A stretch of DNA of 64,000 nt from Arthrobacter citreus (lineage in GTDB: Bacteria; Actinomycetota; Actinomycetes; Actinomycetales; Micrococcaceae), in contig NZ_VTFV01000002.1 of the NCBI RefSeq assembly GCF_009192745.1, positions 1,364,001-1,428,000 of the forward strand, given 5' to 3'. The notes under the pieces were generated by a model. That model was not told the DNA's origin, did not search any database, and saw only the letters and a list, made by a program, of their open reading frames with translations. This document shows positions 43,952 through 50,866 of this stretch, piece after piece (the first letter of the stretch is position 1; every line of letters starts with the position of its first letter). Both the position numbers and the translations under genes were made by a program.

Positions 43952-44024
43952 GCACCTCTAGCTCAATTGGCAGAGCAATTGACTCTTAATCAATGGGTTC
44001 CGGGTTCAAGTCCCGGGGGGTGCA
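43952..44024 (+). tRNA. tRNA-Lys (anticodon CTT), copy 1
   Basis: 73 bases fold as a standard cloverleaf: acceptor GCACCTC with GGGGTGC, anticodon loop CTCTTAA giving CTT, and T-loop TTCAAGT within CCGGG/CCCGG. The discriminator is A and CCA is not encoded. It is identical to copy 2. Confidence 0.95.
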
Positions 44025-44031
44025 CAGTATG

Positions 44032-44071
44032 AAATCCGCCGCTCCGGTACCCCGGGGCGGCGGATTTTTTT
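44032..44071 (+). terminator. Rho-independent terminator after tRNA-Lys copy 1
   Basis: AAATCCGCCGC and GCGGCGGATTT form the stem, followed by a run of seven T. Confidence 0.85.
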
Positions 44072-44166
44072 GTGCTGTGAGTGTTGCCCGCCGTGTGGAC
44101 GCTGTGCTGCCTGCCATGGCTGCGGAGGCCGCGGGCAGCCGTTTAGGCAGGACGTAAAAAGGGTGG

Positions 44167-44172
44167 TAGAGT
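44167..44172 (+). promoter_or_regulatory. -10 box for the second tRNA-Lys gene
   Basis: TAGAGT lies in the same GGTAGAGT context as the box before copy 1. No strong -35 element is visible. Confidence 0.5.
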
Positions 44173-44224
44173 ATTTTCCCGGTGCTGATCGCCGGGGAAG
44201 TTCATCCCGCATGATCACCGCCAT

Positions 44225-44297
44225 GCACCTCTAGCTCAATTGGCAGAGCAATTGACTCTTAATCAATGGGTTCCGGGTTCAAGTCCCGGGGGGTGCA
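44225..44297 (+). tRNA. tRNA-Lys (anticodon CTT), copy 2
   Basis: An exact 73-base duplicate of the gene 273 bases upstream, with its own promoter box and terminator. The flanks of the two copies differ, so the copies are separate transcription units. Confidence 0.95.
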
Positions 44298-44306
44298 CAG
44301 TTGAGG

Positions 44307-44349
44307 AAAGCCCCGTTCCGCAGGCAGCCGCCGGCAGGACGGGGCTTTT
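44307..44349 (+). terminator. Terminator after tRNA-Lys copy 2
   Basis: AAAGCCCCGT (44307-44316) pairs with ACGGGGCTTT (44339-44348), followed by one more T and C. The loop is 22 bases. Confidence 0.75.
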
Positions 44350-44493
44350 CGTATGCCAGCGAGCAGTTCGGGCCGTCCGCTCGCCCGGAAGCACTGGACC
44401 CATTCCGGCAGCAGGTCCGCCTCCCGTAGCATCGCAGGGAATAAGGAGCCGGTTCCAGCCGGCTCAGGATGCTGCGAACAACGGGAGCCTGCC

Positions 44494-44754
44494 ATGACCA
44501 GTGAAGTCCGAATCGAGAATCCTGCGAAGGACACTTACGTGCTCCGCAACACCAGCGGCGGGCCGCTGGATGAGGTGATGGTCGACGTTGCCCGGACCGG
44601 GGCCACCTCCCAGGACCTGCCTGCAGGGATGGACCTGGCGCCGGAGGAAGGGGTGGAATTCCACCTCCACCACCACGGCGGCTACCGTCCGCCGGCCAGT
44701 ATGCACGTCCGCTGGCAGGGAGGCCCGGATTGGGTTGAGGTGCCCGTCAGCTAG
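44494..44754 (+). CDS. Small hypothetical protein, 86 residues
   Basis: The ATG at 44494 has GGGAG six bases upstream. The product runs MTSEVRIENPAKDTYVLRNT to WQGGPDWVEVPVS. Alternating polar/hydrophobic strands (DTYVLRNTSG, VEFHLHHHGG, SMHVRWQGG) suggest a small all-beta fold, with a HLHHH cluster that could bind metal. I recognise no family. It converges on the DUF1206 gene with a two-base gap. Confidence 0.65.
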   Translation: MTSEVRIENPAKDTYVLRNTSGGPLDEVMVDVARTGATSQDLPAGMDLAPEEGVEFHLHHHGGYRPPASMHVRWQGGPDWVEVPVS

Positions 44755-44756
44755 GC

Positions 44757-45593
44757 TCACATCCGCCCCCACCGGGCACGCACCAGTGCAAAGATTCCGT
44801 AGCAGATGAGGCCGGCCGCAATGGCGAGGATAAGGGGCGCGCCGAAGGGATAGCGCAGCAGGACCTGCAGGCTGCCGTCCAGCCCCGTGGAGTCTTCGGG
44901 CCGGTGGTTGACAGCGGCGGCGATGAACAGCACTCCCACCAGGATCAGGGCGATTCCCTTGCCCACATGGCCTGCCACGCCCAGGGCGTTGAGCAGGTGC
45001 CCGCGGCGGGTGTCGGCGAAGTACCTTAATTCGGGACGGAACCGGCGTGCGGAACCCTTGAAGACGAAGTAACCGCCGATCCCCAGGACAAGGGCGCCCA
45101 CAGCGCTCAGTGCGGGGGACCCGGCGGGTGAATCCAGGACCGCGGCGCTGAAGTCGGCGGTGCTGTCCCCGGAGTCCCGGCCCCGCCCCGCGGCGAAGGC
45201 GGCAAACGTCGCAGCGACGCTGCCGTAGATGAAAACCAAAGCCCCGGACGAGACAACCTTGGACAGCCGTTTCTTCAGCGGGGCCCGCCGCGCGCGCACC
45301 GTGGCTTCGGCAAGCTGCCACAGCGCCAGTGCGGCACAGGCGATGCACCCGGCCCACATCAGCAGTGGGCCGAAGGGCTCTGTGCGTGCCAGCGGTCCTA
45401 TGGCACCGCTGGTCTCGGCCTGGCCATAGCCGCCGAAGGCAATGCCTGCGGCAATGCAGCCAATGAGGATGTGCAGCAGGGCCAGGACTGCGAAGCCGCA
45501 CCGTGCCAGTACGTCGAGCTCAGGGCTGTCGGCAGCCTCTTCCAGCACGTCGGCGGTTTCGCTGCCCGCCTCCCGATCAGGTTCGGCGCTCAT
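44757..45593 (-). CDS. DUF1206-type membrane protein
   Basis: This is a 278-residue integral membrane protein with six hydrophobic segments arranged as three helix pairs. Each pair carries a similar pattern (ARCGFAVLALLHILIGCIA, KVVSSGALVFIYGSVAA, ALGVAGHVGKGIALILVG), as in DUF1206 proteins of Actinobacteria. An acidic N-terminal segment precedes the first helix. The ATG at 45593 is chosen for its upstream GGAGGACAAGG; the frame runs open further back into the MarR gene. Function is unknown. Confidence 0.8.
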   Translation of the reverse strand: MSAEPDREAGSETADVLEEAADSPELDVLARCGFAVLALLHILIGCIAAGIAFGGYGQAETSGAIGPLARTEPFGPLLMWAGCIACAALALWQLAEATVRARRAPLKKRLSKVVSSGALVFIYGSVAATFAAFAAGRGRDSGDSTADFSAAVLDSPAGSPALSAVGALVLGIGGYFVFKGSARRFRPELRYFADTRRGHLLNALGVAGHVGKGIALILVGVLFIAAAVNHRPEDSTGLDGSLQVLLRYPFGAPLILAIAAGLICYGIFALVRARWGRM

Positions 45594-45673
45594 CACCTTG
45601 TCCTCCCCGGCGTCGTCCGCTGGTGACCCACAGTAATACCGGGCTGCAGGCGCGGGCGCCTGCAGGAGATTAA

Positions 45674-45713
45674 ACGCCGGGGGGCGCACCGGTTCGGTGC
45701 GCCCCCCCGGCGT
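45674..45713 (-). terminator. Strong GC hairpin after the MarR gene
   Basis: ACGCC, a G-run and CGCACC (45674-45690) pair with GGTGCG, a C-run and GGCGT (45696-45713) with one bulged C. It lies 23 bases past the MarR stop on the minus strand. Confidence 0.65.
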
Positions 45714-45735
45714 AAGACAGGGTTTCCGCTGCAGC

Positions 45736-46242
45736 CTAGGCAGTACGGGATGCGGTGTCCACCGGAACACCCAGGGGCGCATCAAGCGGTACGGGCAGGC
45801 CCGGTACGTCCACAGCCATGTGCCAGCGCGGATTGCCCAGTTCACGGATGACGGTGCGCAGCTGGCTGCGAAGGTCTTCGGAGAGCAGCTCCCCGCCGTC
45901 GAGGAGCGTGCGCTCAATGTCCTGGGCCTCGTGCAGGGCTTCAATGCCCGCCGGAGTGATGGACACCATGTGGCTCCGTTTGTCCAGGTCATTGCGGACC
46001 CGTGTGACATGCCCGTGTGCTTCCAGGCGGGCAAGTGTCTTGCCCATTGTCTGTGCCTGTACGCGGACCAGCTGCGCAAGGTGCGCTTGAGTCATGGGGC
46101 CCTGGGAATCCAGGACTCCAAGGGCGATAACGCCCGCGTGGGTCACTCCTATTCGTACAAGCCGCTCATTCCACGCATGTTCAACCAGGCGGGCGGCTGT
46201 TGATAAGAGGCGACCGGTGGGCCAATGCTCCATATCCGGCAT
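45736..46242 (-). CDS. MarR-family transcriptional regulator (divergent from bcp)
   Basis: A 168-residue MarR protein. The winged helix covers MTQAHLAQLVRVQAQTMGKTLARLEAHGHVTRVRNDLDKRSHMVSITPAG, read in parts, with the recognition helix around VQAQTMGKTLARLE. There is no cysteine anywhere, so it cannot be a thiol-based OhrR-type peroxide sensor despite lying divergent from a peroxiredoxin gene. The C-terminal 35 residues (WHMAVDVPGLPVPLD) are unusual for the family. Confidence 0.85.
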   Translation of the reverse strand: MPDMEHWPTGRLLSTAARLVEHAWNERLVRIGVTHAGVIALGVLDSQGPMTQAHLAQLVRVQAQTMGKTLARLEAHGHVTRVRNDLDKRSHMVSITPAGIEALHEAQDIERTLLDGGELLSEDLRSQLRTVIRELGNPRWHMAVDVPGLPVPLDAPLGVPVDTASRTA

Positions 46243-46287
46243 AAAACTGAACTCTTCCTTTCGAGTGCGGATTCACGCGGCCTGATC

Positions 46288-46320
46288 GGATAGCCTACAA
46301 ATCCAGTGTCTAGGATAGCC
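46288..46320. promoter_or_regulatory. Repeated GGATAGCC in the marR-bcp intergenic region
   Basis: GGATAGCC occurs at 46288-46295 and 46313-46320, 25 bases apart. CCTA and TAGG inside form an inverted pair. On the minus strand AGGATA reads as TATCCT, a possible -10 box of the MarR gene. Confidence 0.4.
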
Positions 46321-46389
46321 AACCGCAAGCCTGCTGTCGTGCTGTGACACAGCCTTTGCTCAATTGATACCTAAGGAGCCCAGTCTCTT

Positions 46390-46857
46390 ATGTCGAAACT
46401 CACACCCGGTGACACGGCACCCGATTTCACCCTTACGGCTTCGGACTCCTCTGCCCAGTCCTTGGCGGACCTGCGCGGCCGCAGCGTCATTGTTTACTTT
46501 TACCCGGCAGCAGCGACGCCCGGCTGCACAAAGGAAGCGTGCGATTTCCGGGACAACCTGAACTCGCTTGCTGCTTCGGGGTACTCCGTCCTCGGTGTCT
46601 CGCCGGACAAGGTGGAGAAGCTGGCGAAGTTCGCCGCGGATGAGGCCCTGAATTTCCCGCTGCTCTCCGACCCTGACCACGCCGTGGCCGAGGCTTACGG
46701 CGCCTGGGGCGAGAAGAAGAACTACGGCAAGACCTACGAAGGGCTCATCCGGTCCACGGTGGTTGTCGATCCCGAGGGCAAAGTTTCCCTCGCCCAGTAC
46801 AACGTCCGCGCCACCGGCCATGTTGCCAAGTTGCGGCGTGATCTCGGTCTCGACTGA
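46390..46857 (+). CDS. bcp: Bcp/PrxQ-type thiol peroxidase
   Basis: This peroxiredoxin, 155 residues, reduces peroxides with thioredoxin-derived electrons. The active site is TPGCTKEACDF, with peroxidatic C46 and resolving C51 five residues later, the atypical 2-Cys PrxQ arrangement. The preceding strand IVYFYPAAATPGC has PAA where many relatives have PKD. GVSPDKVEKLAKFAADEALNFPLLSDPDH is the conserved central block. It is cytosolic and divergent from a cysteine-free MarR gene. Confidence 0.92.
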   Translation: MSKLTPGDTAPDFTLTASDSSAQSLADLRGRSVIVYFYPAAATPGCTKEACDFRDNLNSLAASGYSVLGVSPDKVEKLAKFAADEALNFPLLSDPDHAVAEAYGAWGEKKNYGKTYEGLIRSTVVVDPEGKVSLAQYNVRATGHVAKLRRDLGLD

Positions 46858-46910
46858 ACCTCGGGTACACTAAAGGCTGGCTTTCGCCGGGGGACCGGCA
46901 AGCCTGCCGC

Positions 46911-46995
<85 letters not shown>

Positions 46996-47000
46996 CAGCG

Positions 47001-47035
47001 AAACACCCCGGCAATCAGGCCGGGGTGTTTTTCTT
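47001..47035 (+). terminator. Rho-independent terminator after tRNA-Leu
   Basis: AAACACCCCGGC (47001-47012) and GCCGGGGTGTTT (47019-47030) form a 12-bp stem with a six-base loop, followed by TTCTTT. Confidence 0.88.
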
Positions 47036-47069
47036 TGCCCGGAGGGCAGCGCAGCTAGGCTAGGGAAGC

Positions 47070-48026
47070 ATGTCAGCCGAACAAAAAGTGCGCACCATCA
47101 CCGTGCCCACCCGCCAGCTCCTAGATTCACTCCAGCCGCTTCCTTCCGGGATGCGCGCAGCGCTCTGGGATTTCGACGGGGATCCCGAGGGTGTGGACTA
47201 CGCGGACATCGACGCCGTCGTCGCCCCCTACGCGGGCGGGAACGAATGGCAGCAGGGCATTGAACGGGTGCCGAACCTGTTGCTTCTCCAGGCGCAGACC
47301 ACCGGCTATGACGGGCTGCCGGAGCTGGCGGGGGATGCAGCCGTAGCCAGCGCCGCGGGGGTCCATGCAGCTGCCACTGCCGAGCTCGCCGTCGGGCTGA
47401 TGCTTGCCTCGCTGCGGGGCATCGATGCAGCCGTGCGGGACCAGCAGCACGGCCTGTGGAACCCGCACCGGTACCCCGGACTTGCGGACCGCTCGGTCAC
47501 GCTGGTGGGAGTTGGCGGAATCGGCCAGGAAATCGCCTCACGCCTGGCACCGTTCGACGTGCGGCTCACCAGGGTGGGCAGCACGGCGCGGAACGACGAC
47601 GGCGGCCGCGTCCATGGCGCGGATGAACTGGTGCAGCTGGCCGCGGGCACCGAGGTGCTCGTGGTCATTACTCCGCTGAACGAGGCGACCCGGGGCCTCA
47701 TCGGGGAGCGGGTCCTGGCCGCGCTGCCGGACGGGGCGCTGGTGGTCAACGTTGCCCGCGGTGCCGTGGTGGACACGGACGCGCTGACGCGTGAAGTCGT
47801 TTCCGGCAGGCTGCGCGCGGCGCTGGACGTAGTGGATCCCGAGCCGCTGCCGGCCGGCCATCCGCTCTGGGGCTGCACCAACGCGATCATCACCCCGCAC
47901 GTCGGCGGCAACTCGGAAGCCTTTACCCCTCGGATCGAGGGCTTCCTGCGCCGGCAGGTACAGCGGCTGGCCGCCGGCCAGGAACCCCTGAACCTGGTCC
48001 AGCCCGGACCGTGGAAGCAGGACTGA
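47070..48026 (+). CDS. D-isomer-specific 2-hydroxyacid dehydrogenase
   Basis: An NAD(P)-dependent enzyme of the SerA/glyoxylate reductase superfamily, 318 residues. The nucleotide fold shows TLVGVGGIGQEIASRL (GxGxxG), then ITPLNEATRGLIG and VNVARGAVVDTDAL with the catalytic arginine. The C-terminal LDVVDPEPLPAGHPLWGCTNAIITPHVGG holds the catalytic glutamate-histidine pair. There is no ACT or regulatory domain, unlike serA further on. The substrate, such as glyoxylate, hydroxypyruvate or a 2-ketoacid, is not fixed. Its 3' neighbour converges. Confidence 0.87.
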   Translation: MSAEQKVRTITVPTRQLLDSLQPLPSGMRAALWDFDGDPEGVDYADIDAVVAPYAGGNEWQQGIERVPNLLLLQAQTTGYDGLPELAGDAAVASAAGVHAAATAELAVGLMLASLRGIDAAVRDQQHGLWNPHRYPGLADRSVTLVGVGGIGQEIASRLAPFDVRLTRVGSTARNDDGGRVHGADELVQLAAGTEVLVVITPLNEATRGLIGERVLAALPDGALVVNVARGAVVDTDALTREVVSGRLRAALDVVDPEPLPAGHPLWGCTNAIITPHVGGNSEAFTPRIEGFLRRQVQRLAAGQEPLNLVQPGPWKQD

Positions 48027-48045
48027 ACGGGCAGCAGGACTGAGC

Positions 48046-48486
48046 CTAAGCCAGGTCCAGGAAGACATCCAGGAAAGAGTGGAAGTCGGACCGGTCTCCG
48101 TCCTGGCGCAGGACACGGTGCACGCTGCCGGGAGCGGCCGGCAGCGCTGCCTCGGATTCAACTCCGAATCGAAACACCCTTCCGGTGCTGGTGCCTACCT
48201 CGTAGCTTCCCGGCGCCAGTTCATCGGCATGGGAGAGATTGGTGGTGTTAATGGCGGTGGGGGGTTCCAGGCCCTGCAGGGAGTCTGTTTCGAACGGGGC
48301 GAACACCAGCTCAGGGGGACTCCAGCGGTAGCCCAGGACAAAGTAGCCCGCTGAATCCGGCAGGGGAGTGGCGCAGACAAGGTTGTAGTCGCCGTAGTTG
48401 GGCATCTGCGAGTCGAAGACGCGGCGGAGGGCGGACTTGAGTTCGTCGCTGGCGTGGCTGTCTTCCGGTCCTGTTTCCGCACTCAT
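48046..48486 (-). CDS. Hypothetical protein, 146 residues
   Basis: The product from ATG 48486 begins MSAETGPEDSHASDELKSAL and includes FDSQMPNYGDYNLVCATPL, VLGYRWSPPELVFAPFET and a strand-rich end. It is soluble, with one Cys and no signal peptide. I recognise no family. The frame is open to 48528, but ATG 48486 lies seven bases after a TACACT -10 box, fitting a leaderless mRNA. It is divergent from ilvD. Confidence 0.7.
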   Translation of the reverse strand: MSAETGPEDSHASDELKSALRRVFDSQMPNYGDYNLVCATPLPDSAGYFVLGYRWSPPELVFAPFETDSLQGLEPPTAINTTNLSHADELAPGSYEVGTSTGRVFRFGVESEAALPAAPGSVHRVLRQDGDRSDFHSFLDVFLDLA

Positions 48487-48493
48487 GTTCCCC

Positions 48494-48499
48494 AGTGTA
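48494..48499 (-). promoter_or_regulatory. -10 box of a probable leaderless promoter
   Basis: Minus-strand TACACT is followed by seven bases and the ATG at 48486. The same hexamer precedes the M20 peptidase start. Confidence 0.4.
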
Positions 48500-48554
48500 T
48501 GGACACCCACCCCCATCAGGGGAAGCACGCCGGGTCAGCGGGGAAAGTTCATCG

Positions 48555-48591
48555 GGCCGTGCGGTCCGCGTAACCCGGACGTAACACGGCC
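48555..48591 (+). promoter_or_regulatory. Two-tier hairpin upstream of ilvD
   Basis: GGCCGTG (48555-48561) pairs with CACGGCC (48585-48591) and, inside it, GTCCG (48564-48568) pairs with CGGAC (48576-48580). It lies 55 bases before the ilvD ATG, in the divergent promoter region. Operator or leader structure is possible. Confidence 0.35.
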
Positions 48592-48634
48592 GCCGGCGCT
48601 GCGGCCGGATGCGCGGGGGCGGGAGGGAAAGGAA

Positions 48635-48640
48635 TAGGAT
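48635..48640 (+). promoter_or_regulatory. Possible -10 box at ilvD
   Basis: TAGGAT is followed by six bases and the ilvD ATG, the leaderless geometry. A purine-rich GGGAGGGAAAGGA also lies just upstream and could instead be a ribosome-binding site on a longer mRNA. Confidence 0.35.
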
Positions 48641-48646
48641 TTTGCT

Positions 48647-50350
48647 ATGACCACGGAGAGCACCCCTGACATCAAACCCCGCAGCCGAGTCGTAACCGAC
48701 GGTATCCATGCGGCGCCCGCGCGCGGCATGTTCCGGGCGGTCGGCATGGGAGACGACGACTTCGCCAAGCCCCAGATCGGCATTGCCAGTTCCTGGAACG
48801 AAATCACCCCCTGCAACCTCTCCCTGAACCGGCTGGCCCAGGGCGCCAAGGAAGGTGTGCATGCAGGCGGCGGATTCCCCATGCAGTTCGGCACTATTTC
48901 CGTCTCCGACGGCATCTCCATGGGCCACGAAGGCATGCACTTCTCCCTGGTATCCCGCGAAGTCATCGCCGACTCCGTGGAAACCGTCATGATGGCTGAA
49001 CGTCTTGACGGATCCGTCCTGCTGGCCGGCTGCGACAAGTCCCTGCCCGGCATGCTGATGGCTGCTGCCCGCCTGGACCTCTCCAGCGTCTTCCTCTACG
49101 CCGGATCGATCATGCCCGGCTTCGCCAAGCTCGAAGACGGAACCGAGAAGGAAGTCACCCTGATTGACGCCTTCGAAGCCGTTGGCGCCTGCGCCGCAGG
49201 GAAGATGAGTCTTAAGGACCTGGACACCATCGAACGTGCCATCTGCCCGGGTGAAGGTGCCTGCGGCGGCATGTACACCGCCAACACCATGGCCTGCATC
49301 GGCGAGGCACTGGGTATGTCCCTGCCGGGCTCGGCAGCACCGCCCTCGGCTGACCGCCGCCGCGACGAGTTCGCCCGCAAGTCCGGCGAAGCCGTAGTGA
49401 ACCTGCTGCGCAAGGGCATCACTGCCCGCGACATCATGACCAAGAAGGCCTTCGAAAACGCGATTGCCGTAACCATGGCCTTCGGCGGTTCCACCAACGC
49501 CGTCCTGCACCTGCTGGCAATCGCCCGCGAAGCCGAAGTCGACCTCACCCTGGAGGACTTCAACCGCATCGGCGACAAGATTCCGCACCTGGGCGACCTG
49601 AAGCCGTTCGGCCGTTACGTCATGTACGACGTCGACAAGATCGGCGGCGTGCCGGTGATCATGCGTGCGCTGCTCGACGCCGGCCTGCTGCACGGCGACT
49701 GCCTCACCGTTACGGGCAAGACCGTGGCCGAAAACCTCGAAGCCATCAACCCGCCGGATCCCGACGGCAAGGTGCTCCGCGCCATCGACAACCCGATCCA
49801 CAAGACCGGCGGCATCACCATCCTGAAGGGCTCGCTGGCTCCGGAAGGCGCCGTCGTGAAGTCCGCAGGCTTCGACGCCGATGTCTTCGAGGGCACCGCC
49901 CGCGTCTTCGAGCGCGAGCAGGGTGCGCTTGACGCGCTCGATGCCGGCGGAATCCACGCCGGGGACGTCGTCGTCATCCGCTATGAAGGCCCCAAGGGCG
50001 GCCCGGGCATGCGCGAGATGCTCGCCATCACCGGTGCCATCAAGGGTGCGGGCCTGGGCAAGGACGTGCTCCTGCTGACTGACGGCCGCTTCTCCGGCGG
50101 CACCACGGGCCTGTGCATCGGGCACGTGGCACCGGAGGCCGTCGACGGCGGTCCCATCGCCTTCGTCAAGGACGGTGACCGCATCCGCGTCGACATCGCC
50201 GCGCGCACCTTCGACCTGCTGGTGGAGCCCGAAGAGCTCGAAGCCCGCAAGGTCGGCTGGGAGCCGCTGCCGGCCAAGTTCACCAAGGGTGTCCTGTCCA
50301 AGTACGCCAAGATGGTCAACTCGGCTTCCACGGGCGCCTACTGCGGTTGA
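48647..50350 (+). CDS. ilvD: Dihydroxy-acid dehydratase IlvD
   Basis: IlvD dehydrates 2,3-dihydroxy-isovalerate and -methylvalerate to the 2-oxoacids, the third step of valine and isoleucine synthesis, using an Fe-S cluster. The 567-residue product has [52 protein letters not shown] and the C-terminal [22 protein letters not shown]. Cysteines in the first three blocks are cluster ligands. It stands just upstream of, but is transcribed separately from, ilvBNC: a hairpin follows its stop. Confidence 0.96.
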   Translation: MTTESTPDIKPRSRVVTDGIHAAPARGMFRAVGMGDDDFAKPQIGIASSWNEITPCNLSLNRLAQGAKEGVHAGGGFPMQFGTISVSDGISMGHEGMHFSLVSREVIADSVETVMMAERLDGSVLLAGCDKSLPGMLMAAARLDLSSVFLYAGSIMPGFAKLEDGTEKEVTLIDAFEAVGACAAGKMSLKDLDTIERAICPGEGACGGMYTANTMACIGEALGMSLPGSAAPPSADRRRDEFARKSGEAVVNLLRKGITARDIMTKKAFENAIAVTMAFGGSTNAVLHLLAIAREAEVDLTLEDFNRIGDKIPHLGDLKPFGRYVMYDVDKIGGVPVIMRALLDAGLLHGDCLTVTGKTVAENLEAINPPDPDGKVLRAIDNPIHKTGGITILKGSLAPEGAVVKSAGFDADVFEGTARVFEREQGALDALDAGGIHAGDVVVIRYEGPKGGPGMREMLAITGAIKGAGLGKDVLLLTDGRFSGGTTGLCIGHVAPEAVDGGPIAFVKDGDRIRVDIAARTFDLLVEPEELEARKVGWEPLPAKFTKGVLSKYAKMVNSASTGAYCG

Positions 50351-50385
50351 TGCGCCTCCCCAAGGGCACCCGCTAGGCCGGCCTA

Positions 50386-50440
50386 AACGCCTCCCCGTGG
50401 ACATTCGCTGGAGCGAATGTCCACGGGGCCCCGAAGGCGT
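50386..50440 (+). terminator. Long two-part hairpin after ilvD
   Basis: CCCCGTGGACATTCGC (50393-50408) pairs perfectly with 50413-50428 around a TGGA tetraloop. Outside it AACGCCT (50386-50392) pairs with AGGCGTT (50434-50440). It starts 36 bases after the ilvD stop and lacks a T-run. Confidence 0.7.
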
Positions 50441-50570
50441 TGAGGCCTTATTAAGCCCTGCCGCCTTTGGTGGTCGGGCTTACAACACCTGCGCACGCTT
50501 CTTGAGTTGGAGGTGTCTGCCCTGGAAGGCAGGGGGCTAATGCTCCCTGCACGCAGCGCAACATCCGGGG
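50441..50570 (+). other. Gene-free stretch with a run of small hairpins
   Basis: No ORF is convincing here. Consecutive inverted pairs are AAGCCC/GGGCTT (50453-50458 with 50476-50481), ACACCT/AGGTGT (50485-50490 with 50511-50516) and CTGCC/GGCAG (50517-50521 with 50528-50532). It could be an untranslated RNA or merely spacer before the ilvB promoter. Confidence 0.3.
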
Positions 50571-50582
50571 TGTCCACACAGC

Positions 50583-50603
50583 GGACTGGAAAGTCCATAT
50601 AAT
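50583..50603 (+). promoter_or_regulatory. ilvBNC promoter -10 box with adjoining inverted repeat
   Basis: A perfect TATAAT at 50598-50603 is preceded directly by GGACT-GGAA-AGTCC (50583-50596), which occupies the spacer and could bind a regulator. Transcription would start near 50610. A TTGACA at 50623-50628 hints at a second, downstream promoter. Confidence 0.5.
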
Positions 50604-50659
50604 GAGACGCATCACCCTTCGGTTGACACCGTTGCCGGAGGAGGGGAACACTGATCTCT

Positions 50660-50701
50660 ATGCAGATCGTAACCGTCGTCCTTAGCAAGCGCGTGGCGTA
50701 A
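50660..50701 (+). CDS. ilvBNC leader peptide (attenuation), 13 residues
   Basis: ATG 50660 encodes MQIVTVVLSKRVA then TAA. Six of thirteen residues are Ile, Val or Leu, the end-products of the downstream genes. The last codons lie in a stem that pairs with 50721-50730, directly before a terminator. This is the arrangement of ribosome-mediated attenuators, as known for C. glutamicum ilvBNC. GGAGGAGGGG at 50637-50646 is the nearest ribosome-binding site but its spacing (13 bases) is long. Confidence 0.75.
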   Translation: MQIVTVVLSKRVA

Positions 50702-50769
50702 CAGCCCGACTTGAAAAAGACGTCACGCGCGGACCCCTACGGAGCCAACAGGCACGAGGGGTTTTTTTA
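50689..50769 (+). terminator. Attenuator of ilvBNC
   Basis: GCGCGTGGCG (50689-50698) can pair with CGTCACGCGC (50721-50730, one G-U). Next comes the terminator: ACCCCT (50733-50738) with AGGGGT (50757-50762), an inner GCC-AACA-GGC, and a T-run of seven. The exact antiterminator is unresolved; AGGGG at 50642-50646 could compete for CCCCT. Confidence 0.75.
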
Positions 50770-50866
50770 TTGGCTTCAGAAAGCACAGAGACCGCTCCGG
50801 GCTTACCCCCCGGGCGGTACGCCGCATCAGAACAAAATGGATATGTATCCGCAAAGGAAGTTTCCG

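Noticed and set aside
45736-46242. OhrR-type peroxide sensor
   Set aside because: The MarR protein contains no cysteine.
48311-50404. 697-residue minus-strand ORF
   Set aside because: It mirrors ilvD exactly; the plus-strand frame has all dehydratase motifs.
50441-50570. T-box riboswitch before ilvB
   Set aside because: No AGGGTGG-type T-box sequence or specifier loop was found, and a leader peptide explains the regulation better.
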